Shown here piece by piece: positions 16,760 to 25,904 of a stretch of DNA of 64,000 nt. The notes below the pieces were generated by a model. The model saw nothing but the letters and a program-made list of their open reading frames with translations. It did no database searches and was not told where the DNA came from. Within the stretch, counting starts at the first letter, position 1. Each line of letters begins with the position of its first letter. A program made the translations under genes and the position numbers. The stretch lies in NCBI GenBank assembly GCA_963706385.1, contig OY970153.1, forward strand, positions 868,001-932,000, given 5' to 3'. This stretch comes from Poindextera sp963706385 (GTDB taxonomy: Bacteria; Pseudomonadota; Alphaproteobacteria; Caulobacterales; Caulobacteraceae).

Positions 16760-18865
16760 ATGAGAGCGTTCGCCGCGCTGGCCGCCATGGTCGCCCTGGT
16801 CGGTCTGGCCGGATGCCTTCCAGGCCCCCACGGCGTCGACGCCACGCGGATCGTCGCCCCGAAGCCCGGGGAATGGCCGAGCGTCGGGCGTACCTACGAC
16901 GAGCAGCGCTTCAGCCCGCTCGACAAGATCAACAAGTCCAACGTCGGCCAGCTCGGCCTGGCCTGGTACGCCGACCTCGACACCGCGCGGGGCCAGGAAG
17001 CCACGCCGCTGATGATCGACGGCAAGCTCTATGTCTCGACGGCCTGGAGCATGGTCAAGGCCTTCGACGGCAAGACCGGCCGGCCGCTCTGGTCGTTCGA
17101 TCCGAAAGTGGCGCGGGACACCGTGGCCAAGGCCTGCTGCGACGCGGTCAACCGCGGCGTCGCGGCGTGGGGCGACAAGCTGTTCGTGGGCACGCTGGAC
17201 GGCCGGCTCATCGCGCTCGACCGGGCCACCGGCCGACCGGTCTGGAGCGTGGTCACCGTCGACCAGACCAAGCCCTACACCATCACCGGGGCACCGCGGG
17301 CGGTGGCCGGCAAGATCATCATCGGCAACGGCGGCGCCGAATTCGGCGTGCGCGGCTACATCTCGGCCTACGACGCCGACACCGGCAAACTAGCGTGGCG
17401 GTTTTACACCGTCCCGGGCGACCCATCGAAGCCGTTCGAGGGCGAGCATCTGAAAGCGGCCGCGCGGACCTGGCGCGGCGAATGGTGGACCCTGGGCGGC
17501 GGCGGCACCGTCTGGGACGCCATCGCCTACGACCCGAAGCTTGATCTGCTCTATTTCGGCGTCGGCAACGGCACGCCGTGGAACCAGGCCATTCGCTCCC
17601 CCGCCGGCGGCGACAGCCTATATCTGTCGTCCATCGTCGCGATCCGGCCCTCGAGCGGGAAATATGTCTGGCACTACCAGACGACGCCGAACAATTCCTG
17701 GGACTTTGACTCCACCCAGCACATCATCCTGGCCGACCTGACCATCAATGGTCAGCCGCGCAAGGTGCTGATGCAGGCGCCCAAGAACGGCTTTTTCTAT
17801 GTGCTCGACCGCGCCACGGGCAAGCTGATCTCGGCCGACCCCTTCGTGCCGGTGAACTGGGCCACGGGCGTCGATCCCATCACCGGCCGGCCGATCGAGA
17901 ATGCGCAAGCGCAATACGGCGCCACCAAGCGGCCCTTCGTGGCGCTGCCGGGCGCCGCGGGCGGCCACAACTGGCAGCCGATGGCGTTTGACCCGAAGTC
18001 CGGTCTGGTGTTCATCCCGGCCAACATCGCGGGCTTTCCCTATGTCGCCCCGAGCGACTGGAAGCCGTCCAAGCTCGGCTTCAATGTCGGCGTCGATTTC
18101 GCCGCCGCCGCCATGCCCGCGGACTCCAAGATCCGCGCCGGCGTCATGCAGGCGACCAGGGGCGCCTTGATCGCCTGGGATCCGGTCGCGCGGAAGCCGC
18201 GGTGGCAGGTCGCCTACAGGGGGCCGTGGAACGGCGGCCTGCTGGCGACGGCCGGCGATGTGGTCTTCCAGGGCAACGCCGCCGGCGCGTTCGCGGCCTA
18301 CGCCGCCGACACCGGCGCCAAGCTGTGGTCGACGCCCGCGCAGACCGGGATCGTCGCCGCGCCGATCAGCTACGAGATCGACGGCGAGCAGTATGTCGCG
18401 GTCATGGCCGGTTGGGGCGGGGTCTGGGCGCTGGCGCCGGGCATCCTTTCCGACGTGTCCGGTCCGGTGCGCAACGTCAGCCGCCTCCTGGTCTACAAGC
18501 TCGGCGGCTCGGGCCATCTGCCCGCGCCCCAGCCGATCGTGAACCTTCCGCTCGATCCGCCGCCGAACACCGCGCCGGTCGAAACGGCAAAGGCGGGCGG
18601 CGCCCTGTTCGGACGCTACTGCAGCGCCTGCCACGGCGATGCGGCCATCAGCGGGGCCCTGGTGCCGGACCTGCGCCATTCGGGCGCCCTGAACCGGGCC
18701 GACGTCTGGCGCAGGATCGTCTACAACGGCGCCCTGCGCCAGGGCGGCATGATCAGCTTCAACTCGGTCATGAGCCCGGCCGACGCCGACTCGATCCGTC
18801 ACTACGTCATCCGCCGCGCCAACGAGGACAAGGCGCTCGAAGTCAGCAAGGACGCCAAGCCATGA
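16760..18865 (+). CDS. PQQ-dependent alcohol dehydrogenase with cytochrome c domain
   Basis: A 701-residue quinohaemoprotein. A lipoprotein signal ends in LAGC (residues 16-19 region), predicting a periplasmic lipid-anchored enzyme. The eight-bladed propeller shows the vicinal Cys pair KACCDAVNRG, WDAIAYDPKLDLLYFGVGNG and NNSWDFDSTQ. The C-terminal haem site is CSACHGD. Such enzymes oxidise alcohols in the periplasm and pass electrons to cytochromes. Being inside a GST operon, it may oxidise the primary or benzylic alcohol of lignin fragments. The ATG at 16760 follows GAGGGAG. Its stop overlaps the next GST start. Confidence 0.9.
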   Translation: MRAFAALAAMVALVGLAGCLPGPHGVDATRIVAPKPGEWPSVGRTYDEQRFSPLDKINKSNVGQLGLAWYADLDTARGQEATPLMIDGKLYVSTAWSMVKAFDGKTGRPLWSFDPKVARDTVAKACCDAVNRGVAAWGDKLFVGTLDGRLIALDRATGRPVWSVVTVDQTKPYTITGAPRAVAGKIIIGNGGAEFGVRGYISAYDADTGKLAWRFYTVPGDPSKPFEGEHLKAAARTWRGEWWTLGGGGTVWDAIAYDPKLDLLYFGVGNGTPWNQAIRSPAGGDSLYLSSIVAIRPSSGKYVWHYQTTPNNSWDFDSTQHIILADLTINGQPRKVLMQAPKNGFFYVLDRATGKLISADPFVPVNWATGVDPITGRPIENAQAQYGATKRPFVALPGAAGGHNWQPMAFDPKSGLVFIPANIAGFPYVAPSDWKPSKLGFNVGVDFAAAAMPADSKIRAGVMQATRGALIAWDPVARKPRWQVAYRGPWNGGLLATAGDVVFQGNAAGAFAAYAADTGAKLWSTPAQTGIVAAPISYEIDGEQYVAVMAGWGGVWALAPGILSDVSGPVRNVSRLLVYKLGGSGHLPAPQPIVNLPLDPPPNTAPVETAKAGGALFGRYCSACHGDAAISGALVPDLRHSGALNRADVWRRIVYNGALRQGGMISFNSVMSPADADSIRHYVIRRANEDKALEVSKDAKP

Positions 18866-19530
18866 TCGACCTCTACACGTCCGAGACGCCGAACGGCTGG
18901 AAGATCTCGATCACGCTGGAGGAGATCGGCCTGCCCTACACGGTGCATCCGATCGCGCTGTCGAAGCAGGAGCAGAAGACGCCGGCCTATCTGAAGCTCA
19001 ATCCGAACGGACGGATTCCGACGATCGTCGACCGCGACGAGGATGATTTCCCGGTGTTCGAATCCGGCGCGATCATGATCTATCTGGCGGAAAAGACGGG
19101 AAAGCTGCTGCCCGCCGACGTCAAGGGCCGCAGCCGCGTGATCCAATGGCTGATGTTCCAGATGGCCGGGCTCGGGCCGATGATGGGGCAGGCCAACGTC
19201 TTCTTCCGGTATTTTCCGGAGAAGATCCCAGCCGCCATCGACCGCTACCAGCGCGAAACCCGCCGGCTGCTGGAGGTGCTGAACACCCGCCTGCGCGACA
19301 ACGAATACCTGGCCGGCGACTATTCGATCGCGGACATCGCCAACTGGTGCTGGGCGCAGGGCCACGGCTGGTCGGGCGTCGAGATCGACGGGCTGGATCA
19401 CCTGCAACGCTGGATCGACGTGATCGGCCAGCGGCCCGCGGTGATCGCCGGCAAGGCCGTTCCCCCTCCGATCGACCTCGGCGCGCAGGACGACAAGACC
19501 CTCGAAGGCGGGCGCAGCATCCTTGTTTGA
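18862..19530 (+). CDS. Nu-class glutathione S-transferase (glutathione lyase candidate)
   Basis: A 222-residue GST of the YfcG/Nu class. The hallmark is TSETPNGWKISITLEEIGLP; NPNGRIPTIVDRD and FESGAIMIYLAEKTGKLLP follow, then YLAGDYSIADIANWCW. In sphingomonads Nu-class GSTs remove glutathione from the thioether made by LigE/LigF, releasing the ketone. Its coupling (ATGA) to the dehydrogenase and proximity to three LigE/F-like GSTs fit the same job here. Disulfide reductase activity is the alternative. Confidence 0.85.
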   Translation: MIDLYTSETPNGWKISITLEEIGLPYTVHPIALSKQEQKTPAYLKLNPNGRIPTIVDRDEDDFPVFESGAIMIYLAEKTGKLLPADVKGRSRVIQWLMFQMAGLGPMMGQANVFFRYFPEKIPAAIDRYQRETRRLLEVLNTRLRDNEYLAGDYSIADIANWCWAQGHGWSGVEIDGLDHLQRWIDVIGQRPAVIAGKAVPPPIDLGAQDDKTLEGGRSILV

Positions 19531-19624
19531 GCCCGACACCACCCTTCGCCGACCAACCCGCCGGCCGCTTACCGCCCACACCGACAATGGACGCCCGAGC
19601 GTCAGCATCTGAACGGAGACAACC

Positions 19625-20389
19625 GTGACTTTGAAATACTATCACGCCGAGCCGGCCGCCAACTCGCTCAAGAGCATGATTTCCCTGAAGGAAAAGCAGC
19701 TCGACTTCGAGAGCGTCTATGTCGACCTGCACAAGTTCGAACAGCACCAGCCCTGGTTCGTGGCGATCAATCCCGAAGGTCAGGTGCCGGTGCTGGACCA
19801 CGACGGGGTCATCATCACCCACTCCACGGTGATCAACGAATATCTGGAAGACGCCTTTCCCGACGCCCCCCCGCTGCGGCCCGCCGACCCCGTCGGCAAG
19901 GCCCGGATGCGTTACTGGAACAAGTTCAGCGACGAGCAGGTGATGAACTACGTCTCGATGCACGGCTGGCATCGGATGGTGTCGATCATCGCCCGTTCGG
20001 TGGACTCCAACGAGTTCGAAGCGCTGATGGAGCGGATTCCGCTGAAGGATCAGCGGGACAAATGGCGCAACGCCCGCTCCGGCTTCTCCCCCGAACAGCT
20101 CACCGCAGCCACGCTCAAGGTGGAGGCCGCCGTGGACAAGGTCGAGGCGCAACTGGCCAAGACCCCTTGGCTGGCCGGAGACAGCTTCACCCTGGCCGAC
20201 TCCAATTTCTTCTCCTACTGCGGGATGTCGCTCGTACGGATGTTCCCGGAGATCGGCACACCCGAGCGCTGCCCGCGCCTGCTGGAGTGGGTCGAGCGCG
20301 TGCGCGCGCGCCCCGGCGTGCAGGCGGCCCTGGCCATGCCGAACCATACCAATCCGGCCCTGCGCACCTTCACCGGCGAGGCGCGCTGA
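19625..20389 (+). CDS. LigF-like beta-etherase glutathione S-transferase
   Basis: A 254-residue GST and the clearest LigF relative in the window. It has LKYYHAEPAANSLKSMISLK, FEQHQPWFVAINPEGQVPVL, HSTVINEYLEDAFPD and LRPADPVGKARMRYW, all matching LigF blocks known from Sphingobium. LigF cleaves the beta-ether of alpha-keto lignin dimers with glutathione. The start is GTG at 19625 after GGAGA. It has its own ribosome site 94 bases after the previous gene. It converges on the C-alpha dehydrogenase genes, which would supply its ketone substrate. Confidence 0.82.
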   Translation: MTLKYYHAEPAANSLKSMISLKEKQLDFESVYVDLHKFEQHQPWFVAINPEGQVPVLDHDGVIITHSTVINEYLEDAFPDAPPLRPADPVGKARMRYWNKFSDEQVMNYVSMHGWHRMVSIIARSVDSNEFEALMERIPLKDQRDKWRNARSGFSPEQLTAATLKVEAAVDKVEAQLAKTPWLAGDSFTLADSNFFSYCGMSLVRMFPEIGTPERCPRLLEWVERVRARPGVQAALAMPNHTNPALRTFTGEAR

Positions 20390-20396
20390 CTGGCCA

Positions 20397-20420
20397 GGCG
20401 GGGGAGATTCAGCCCCCGCC
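20397..20420. terminator. Candidate bidirectional hairpin between GST and SDR genes
   Basis: An 8-bp stem GGCGGGGG/CCCCCGCC with an 8-base loop lies between two convergent genes; the loop contains the SDR stop codon. There is no T run on either side, so termination is uncertain. Confidence 0.35.
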
Positions 20421-21302
20421 GCGCGCGGCCATGCGGGCGGCCTTGTAGCGCTGCCGGCGATCGATCTCGACGGCCATGCGCCGCGGATCGACCGGCTCGT
20501 CCGTGAATTGGTCGAGGATCTCCTCGAACACCTCGCGCAGCTCGTCTTTGAACTCCGGGTGCGAGAAAATGTAGAAGCGGTTGTCGCGGATGGCCTGCAG
20601 GGTCTTTTCCGCCACTTCCAGCGGATCCATGCCCGCCTTGTGCACCTCGGCCAGCCGCGCGCTGAACGTCGGATCGATCGGCGTTCCGCGGTTGGGCAAC
20701 TCCCGCGGCCGGATCTTGTCGCTTTCATAGATGGCGCTGAGCACCAGGCCGGGACACAGGACCGACACGCCGATGCCCTGCGGGGCCAGGCTGTAGCGTA
20801 GCGACTCGCTCAGGCCGCGAACGGCGAATTTCGAGGCGTTGTAGATGCCCGGCGACGGACCGGCCAGAAAGCTCGCCATCGAGGCGGTGTTGACGATGTG
20901 GCCGCCGCCGCCCCGCGCCTTCATCCGGGGCACGAAGGTCTGGACGCCGTTGATCACCCCACCCAGATTGACGCCCAACACCCAGTCCCAGTCGTCGTAG
21001 GTGCTCTCGTCGATGGTCTGAAACAGATTGATCCCGGCGTTGTTGAACAGCAGCGACACCGGGCCAAGCGCCTCCTCGGCGCGATCGGCGGCCGCGGCGA
21101 AGCCTTCACGCGAGGCGACGTCGAGCTTGATCGGCGCGACGTATTGATTGTCCAGCGTCTCCATCGCCGAGCTCAGGTGATCGTCGCGGATGTCGGCGAT
21201 CGCGACCTTGCAGCCTTGCGCCAGCAGCGCGCGCGCCAATCCCAGCCCGATGCCCGAAGCGCCCCCGGTGATAAAGGCCGTGCGGCCCGCGAAGTCTTTC
21301 AT
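20409..21302 (-). CDS. LigD/LigL-like SDR (C-alpha dehydrogenase candidate)
   Basis: A 297-residue short-chain dehydrogenase. NAD site TGGASGIG near the N-terminus, NNAG, and YxxxK as YNASK. The start MKDFAGRTAFITGG, the YDDWDWVLGVNLGGVINGVQ block and the long C-terminal tail (FYIFSHPEF onward) match LigD/L/N/O, which oxidise the benzylic alcohol of beta-aryl ether lignin dimers to ketones. Start overlap ATGA with the next SDR. Enantioselectivity cannot be told. Confidence 0.8.
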   Translation of the reverse strand: MKDFAGRTAFITGGASGIGLGLARALLAQGCKVAIADIRDDHLSSAMETLDNQYVAPIKLDVASREGFAAAADRAEEALGPVSLLFNNAGINLFQTIDESTYDDWDWVLGVNLGGVINGVQTFVPRMKARGGGGHIVNTASMASFLAGPSPGIYNASKFAVRGLSESLRYSLAPQGIGVSVLCPGLVLSAIYESDKIRPRELPNRGTPIDPTFSARLAEVHKAGMDPLEVAEKTLQAIRDNRFYIFSHPEFKDELREVFEEILDQFTDEPVDPRRMAVEIDRRQRYKAARMAARGGG

Positions 21303-22204
21303 TTCACCTTACCCTTGTTGCGGCGCTCGATTTCGGCGGCGTGGATCGGATTGCGGAACAGCATCGCGAAGATCGACTTCAGCTCGGGATTCTCGGGAAG
21401 GTCGGGGACCGCCAGCACCATCGCCCGCGCCCGCTCCTCCACGCCCTGGCGGAATTCGCTGTGGGTCAGGATGTAGAGCTCGTTGTTCAACACGCCTTGC
21501 AGCACCCGCTCGCCGATCTCGTCGGCGGTCCGGTAGAGGTGGAAGAAGTTCCCGCCTTGCTGACGGCGCTTGTCGGATTCGGCATAACCGGTTTCCGCCA
21601 GCTCCGCGGGGCGGGTCTTGCCGGCTTCGGCGATGTTGGACTGCACCGGCCCGGGGCAGAACGCCGAGGCGCTGATCCCGCGCGGCTCCAGCTCAGCCCG
21701 CATGCATTCGGTCAGCGTGACCACCGCGCCCTTGGCGGTGGCGTAGATGGCCGCGCCCGGATGGGGCAGGAGACCCGACATGGAGGCGGTATTGACCACA
21801 TGCCCCCCCTGACCGTGCGCCAGCATGCGCGGCAGGAAGACCACCAGCCCGTTGATGACCCCGACCAGATTGACGCCCAGCACCCAGTCCCAGTCGGCGA
21901 AGCTGGCCAGCTCCACCGGCCCGACCACGGCCACGCCCGCGTTGTTCACCAGAAGATGCACCGGTCCGAACCGCGCCTCGGCCTGATCAGCGGCGGCGGC
22001 GTAGGCGGCGCGGTCGGTGACGTCGAGCTTCAGCGCCAGAACGCGATTCGCGTCCAGCTCGGCCATGGCGGCGTCGAGGTGATCCTGACGCACGTCGGCG
22101 ATCACCACGTTCGCGCCCGCCTTCAGAAACGCGCGGACTATGCCCAGGCCGATGCCCGAAGCCCCTCCCGTGACGAATGCCGTCTTGCCAGCCAAGGTTT
22201 GCAT
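21299..22204 (-). CDS. LigD/LigL-like SDR, paralogue 2
   Basis: A 301-residue SDR with TGGASGIGLG, NNAG, YATAK and the family block FADWDWVLGVNLVGVINGL. The tail NNELYILTHSEFRQGVEERA is shared with the neighbour and with LigD-type enzymes. The ATG at 22204 follows GGGAG with six bases between and overlaps the transporter stop by one base (TGATG); a TTG one codon upstream is less likely. Two paralogues may serve the two enantiomers, as LigD/LigO and LigL/LigN do in Sphingobium; this is inference. Confidence 0.8.
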   Translation of the reverse strand: MQTLAGKTAFVTGGASGIGLGIVRAFLKAGANVVIADVRQDHLDAAMAELDANRVLALKLDVTDRAAYAAAADQAEARFGPVHLLVNNAGVAVVGPVELASFADWDWVLGVNLVGVINGLVVFLPRMLAHGQGGHVVNTASMSGLLPHPGAAIYATAKGAVVTLTECMRAELEPRGISASAFCPGPVQSNIAEAGKTRPAELAETGYAESDKRRQQGGNFFHLYRTADEIGERVLQGVLNNELYILTHSEFRQGVEERARAMVLAVPDLPENPELKSIFAMLFRNPIHAAEIERRNKGKVK

Positions 22205-23562
22205 CAAAGTCTCCCAATCTCTCTCATGCGCGCCACCGCGCGGGCGTAAGGTTTCACGCCGATCAGCATGATGACGAACGCCAGCGGCCCTAAAATCGCG
22301 GTGCAGACGGCGAGCGCATGGCCGACCTGCATCTCGTCCTTGAACAGGTAATCGGTGAACAGCGCGGTGATCGTCGGCCCCAGCCCGAAGCCGATGATGT
22401 TGAAACCGAACAGCACTATGGCGGTGACCTGCCCCTTCATCCGGTTCGGCGTCACCACCTGAATGGCGGCGTTTTGCGGCCCGAACAGCAGCGACGCGCC
22501 GAACACCGCCCCGGTCTGCATCACCACCGCCAGCGTCGCGGTTGGCATCAGTGGCGTCAGGATCGCGAACGGTATGTTGATCGCCATCGAGATCATCACC
22601 ACCAACAGATTGGCGTCATCGCGGCCGCGACGCGCGAAGCGCTCCGCCAGCAGCCCGCCGAGCATGGCGCCCACCGGGGCCGCGATCAGCCAGACCAGGC
22701 CCAGCACCAGGCCGAGCCTGCCGATCGACCAGCCAAAGGTGCGCATGTAGAAGGCCGGGCCCCAGCTCGCGCTACCCATCGCCACGATGGTGTTGATGGC
22801 GACGGTGGCGATCAGCGGTCCATAGACCCAGCGGTTGACCACCAGAAAGCCGATGACCTCCGACACGCTGGGCTGAACGCCTCCCTCGCGGCGCACCGGT
22901 TCCGGCATCGACAGCATCATCAGCGAGACGGCAAGGCCCGGAACGCCCACCAGCAAGAAGGCGGCCTGCCAGATCCGAAGCTCGCCGAACACTGGAAAGA
23001 CGATGTGATGCACGCTGGCCAGCGACTGGACGATCGTTCCGCCAATCACCAACGCCAGGCCGGTGCCCGCGATGAAACCGAAGTTCATGATCGCCAGCGC
23101 CCGCGGCATCTTTTCCGGCGGGAACAGATCGCCGAGCAGGGAGAAACTGGCCGGTCCGGTGCAGGCCTCACCCACGCCGACACCCGTCCGGAACGCGAAC
23201 AGGCTGACGAAATTGCGCGAGAAGGCGCACAGGGCCGTGGCTACGCTCCACAACAGCAGTCCGAACGAGATCAGGTTCCGGCGATGTCCCCGGTCGGCGT
23301 ATCGCGCGATCGGCAGCCCCGCGACCATGTAAAACATCACGAAAGCGAAGCCCATGACCAGGCTGAGCTGAAAATCCGACAGCAGCAGGTCCGCCTTGAG
23401 GAAGGGCACCAGCAACGCCAGAATGCCGCGGTCGAGAAAATTCACCAATAAAGACAAAGAAATAACAAAAATTGCATACCAGCCGACCCTTGCACTGGGC
23501 CAGGCCCTTTGCGGGTCGGCGGGCACAGGAACCGCGTCACCTGTGGGCAGGTGCGTTGTCAT
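22204..23562 (-). CDS. MFS transporter, aromatic substrate candidate
   Basis: A 452-residue permease with about 12 membrane segments. MFS signatures are LDRGILALLVPFLKADL, ARYADRGHRRN and RTGVGVGEACTGPASFSLL. The start matters: GGGAGG directly touches the ATG at 23568, so the ATG at 23562, six bases later, is the likely true start. It heads an operon with two C-alpha dehydrogenases and is divergent from the NTF2-like gene, with motif site 3 between them. Confidence 0.85.
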   Translation of the reverse strand: MTTHLPTGDAVPVPADPQRAWPSARVGWYAIFVISLSLLVNFLDRGILALLVPFLKADLLLSDFQLSLVMGFAFVMFYMVAGLPIARYADRGHRRNLISFGLLLWSVATALCAFSRNFVSLFAFRTGVGVGEACTGPASFSLLGDLFPPEKMPRALAIMNFGFIAGTGLALVIGGTIVQSLASVHHIVFPVFGELRIWQAAFLLVGVPGLAVSLMMLSMPEPVRREGGVQPSVSEVIGFLVVNRWVYGPLIATVAINTIVAMGSASWGPAFYMRTFGWSIGRLGLVLGLVWLIAAPVGAMLGGLLAERFARRGRDDANLLVVMISMAINIPFAILTPLMPTATLAVVMQTGAVFGASLLFGPQNAAIQVVTPNRMKGQVTAIVLFGFNIIGFGLGPTITALFTDYLFKDEMQVGHALAVCTAILGPLAFVIMLIGVKPYARAVARMREIGRL

Positions 23563-23678
23563 TTTCATCCTCCCTGTCGGCGATGTCCGCTCCAAGCGGA
23601 CCGCGCCGCTTGGTCCCCGCGGCGAGAAGACAGGCCCTTCCCGCCCCCCGTTTGGCGTTGCGGATCGTGCCGGATTGA

Positions 23679-23698
23679 TTGTATGCGTTCAATACAAA
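23679..23698 (+). promoter_or_regulatory. Shared motif site 3 in the divergent MFS/NTF2-like promoter
   Basis: TTGTATGC, seven bases, ACAAA. It also forms an inverted repeat TTGTAT-N7-ATACAA (23679-23697). It sits 55 bases before the NTF2-like start and 116 bases before the transporter start, and could control both directions. Confidence 0.5.
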
Positions 23699-23753
23699 TG
23701 TTTAGAACAACGACCCGGCGACGATGGCCGACCGGGCCTCCAGGGAGGATGGC

Positions 23754-24467
23754 ATGGGCAACGATGTGGCGTCGGCTCAAATCGCGGCGCTCGAGGCCAC
23801 GGTGGCCAAGCTCGAACGTCGGCTGACGCGCATGGAGGACGTCGACGCGATCCGCAAGCTGCACCACATCTACGGCTACTTCATCGACAAGTGCCTGTAT
23901 CGCGAGACGGTCGACCTGTTCACCGACGATTGTGAAGTGCATTTCTTCGGCGGAATCTATCGGGGCAAGGCCGGGGCCAGCCGGCTTTACATCGACCGCT
24001 TCCAGAAGAACTTCACCAACGGCAACAATGGCCCGATCGACGGCTTCCTGCTCGACCACATGCAGATGCAGGACGTGGTGGACGTGGCCGAGGACGGCCG
24101 GACCGCCAGCGCCCGTTTCCGCTGCTTCATGGCGGCCGGCCGCCACGAGGAATTCGGCGCGGTGCGCCAATGGTGGGAAGGCGGCCTTTACGAGAACAGG
24201 TACCGCAAGGAAGGCGGGATCTGGAAAATCCACGTCCTGAACTATGCGCCCCAATGGCATGCCGATTTCGAGACCGGCTGGGCGCACACCCGCCGCAACT
24301 ATGTGCCCTTCCTCGACAAGACCTTCCCGGAGGACCCCTCCGGTCCGGACGAACTGAAGACCGACGTGTGGCTGTGGCCGACCCACAAGCTCCTGCCCTT
24401 CCACAACCCGCACCCGGTCACGGGCAAGCCGATCAAGGCCGAACGCTGGTCCGGCGACAAGGATTGA
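23754..24467 (+). CDS. SnoaL/NTF2-like protein
   Basis: A 237-residue protein: a short N-terminal coiled segment (QIAALEATVAKLERRLTRME) and a SnoaL-like alpha/beta cone (IRKLHHIYGYFIDKCLYRET, VDLFTDDCEVHFFG, WKIHVLNYAPQWHADFE). Relatives act as isomerases, hydratases or accessory subunits in aromatic and terpenoid catabolism. The ATG at 23754 follows AGGGAGG. It is first in an operon with aldehyde dehydrogenase, a LigW-like decarboxylase and an MFS transporter. The exact reaction is unknown. Confidence 0.75.
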   Translation: MGNDVASAQIAALEATVAKLERRLTRMEDVDAIRKLHHIYGYFIDKCLYRETVDLFTDDCEVHFFGGIYRGKAGASRLYIDRFQKNFTNGNNGPIDGFLLDHMQMQDVVDVAEDGRTASARFRCFMAAGRHEEFGAVRQWWEGGLYENRYRKEGGIWKIHVLNYAPQWHADFETGWAHTRRNYVPFLDKTFPEDPSGPDELKTDVWLWPTHKLLPFHNPHPVTGKPIKAERWSGDKD

Positions 24468-24471
24468 TTTC

Positions 24472-25899
24472 ATGGGGTATCCCGCCCCGCACATGATCAT
24501 CGACGGCGAGACGATCGCCGTCGAAGGCCGGCGCGCGCATACGGTGATCAATCCCGCCACGGGAGGGGCGCTGGGCGAGCTTCCGCTCGCCACGAGCGCC
24601 GATCTGGACCGGGCGCTGGAGGCCGCTCGACGCGGGTTCAAGCGCTGGCGAAACGCCCCCGCGGCGGAGCGGGCGGCGGTGCTGCAAGGCGCCGCGCGCC
24701 TTCTGGCCGAGCGGGCCGACGACCTCGCCCGCATCGCCACCACGGAGGAAGGCAAGACCTTCGCCGAGGCGCGCATCGAAGTGATGATGGTCGTCAACCT
24801 GTTCAACTTCTACGCCGGCGAGTGCCTGCGCATCTATGGCCGCGCGCTGGTGCGGCCGCCGGGCATGCGCTCGACCATCGTCAAGGAGCCGGTGGGTCCG
24901 GTGGCGGCGTTCGCGCCATGGAACTTCCCGCTGGGCAATCCCGGCCGCAAGCTGGGCGCGCCGATCGCCGCGGGATGTTCGGTGATCATGAAACCGGCGG
25001 AAGAAGCCCCGGCCTCCGCGCTGGGCGTGCTGCGGGCGCTGTTGGACGCTGGATTGCCGAAGGAGGTCGCCCAGATCGTCTTTGGCGTGCCCGATGAGGT
25101 CTCTCGCCACCTGCTGGCCTCGCCGATCATCCGCAAGATCAGCTTCACCGGCTCCACTGTCGTCGGCAAGCATCTGATGAAGCTCGCGGCCGAGGACATG
25201 AAGCGCACGACCATGGAGTTGGGCGGCCACGCCCCCGTGCTGGTGTTCGAGGACGCCGATGTCGATCAGGTGGTCGAAACCATGGTGACTTCGAAATTCC
25301 GCAACGCGGGCCAGGTCTGCGTCTCGCCCACCCGCTTCTATGTGCAGGAAAGCATCTACCAACGCTTCGTCGACAGCTTCGCGGCCCGGGCCGGCGGACT
25401 GAGCGTCGGCGACGGCCTGGACCCGGCGAGCCATATGGGCCCGATGGCCAATCCGCGCCGGCCCGACGCCATGGAGCGGTTGATCGGCGAGGCGGTGCGC
25501 GGCGGCGCCAGATTGAAGACCGGCGGCGAGCGGATCGGCGCCAATGGCTTCTTCTACGCCCCAACCGTGCTGGCGGACGTCCCCCTCGAGGCGGCCATCA
25601 TGAACGAGGAGCCGTTCGGCCCGGTGGCCCTGATGAACCGGTTCCGCACCGACGAGGACGCGATCGCCGCGGCCAACCGCCTGCCCTACGGCCTGGCGGC
25701 CTATGCGTTCACCCGCGACGCCAAGCGGGTGACCATGCTGGGCCGTGAGATCGAATCCGGCATGGTCGGGATCAACACCACCATGCTCGGCGGCGCGGAT
25801 GCGCCGTTTGGCGGGGTCAAATGGTCGGGGCACGGCCACGAAGACGGCCCCGAAGGCCTTGAAGCTTGCCTCGTAACAAAAGCCATTCATGAAGGTTGA
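24472..25899 (+). CDS. NAD(P)-dependent aldehyde dehydrogenase
   Basis: A 475-residue ALDH of full length. Catalytic C283 is in NAGQVCVSPTR, the general base E249 in MELGGHAP and N151 in PWNFPLG. The overall type is like succinate-semialdehyde or aromatic aldehyde dehydrogenases. It follows the NTF2-like gene by four bases and precedes the LigW-like gene by five. A plausible substrate is vanillin or a related aromatic aldehyde released by lignostilbene or ether cleavage. Confidence 0.9.
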   Translation: MGYPAPHMIIDGETIAVEGRRAHTVINPATGGALGELPLATSADLDRALEAARRGFKRWRNAPAAERAAVLQGAARLLAERADDLARIATTEEGKTFAEARIEVMMVVNLFNFYAGECLRIYGRALVRPPGMRSTIVKEPVGPVAAFAPWNFPLGNPGRKLGAPIAAGCSVIMKPAEEAPASALGVLRALLDAGLPKEVAQIVFGVPDEVSRHLLASPIIRKISFTGSTVVGKHLMKLAAEDMKRTTMELGGHAPVLVFEDADVDQVVETMVTSKFRNAGQVCVSPTRFYVQESIYQRFVDSFAARAGGLSVGDGLDPASHMGPMANPRRPDAMERLIGEAVRGGARLKTGGERIGANGFFYAPTVLADVPLEAAIMNEEPFGPVALMNRFRTDEDAIAAANRLPYGLAAYAFTRDAKRVTMLGREIESGMVGINTTMLGGADAPFGGVKWSGHGHEDGPEGLEACLVTKAIHEG

Positions 25900-25904
25900 G
25901 GGCC

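Noticed and set aside
24433..25890. A 485-codon minus-strand frame opposite the aldehyde dehydrogenase
   Set aside because: Composition and lack of motifs show an antisense shadow; the plus strand has all ALDH catalytic residues.
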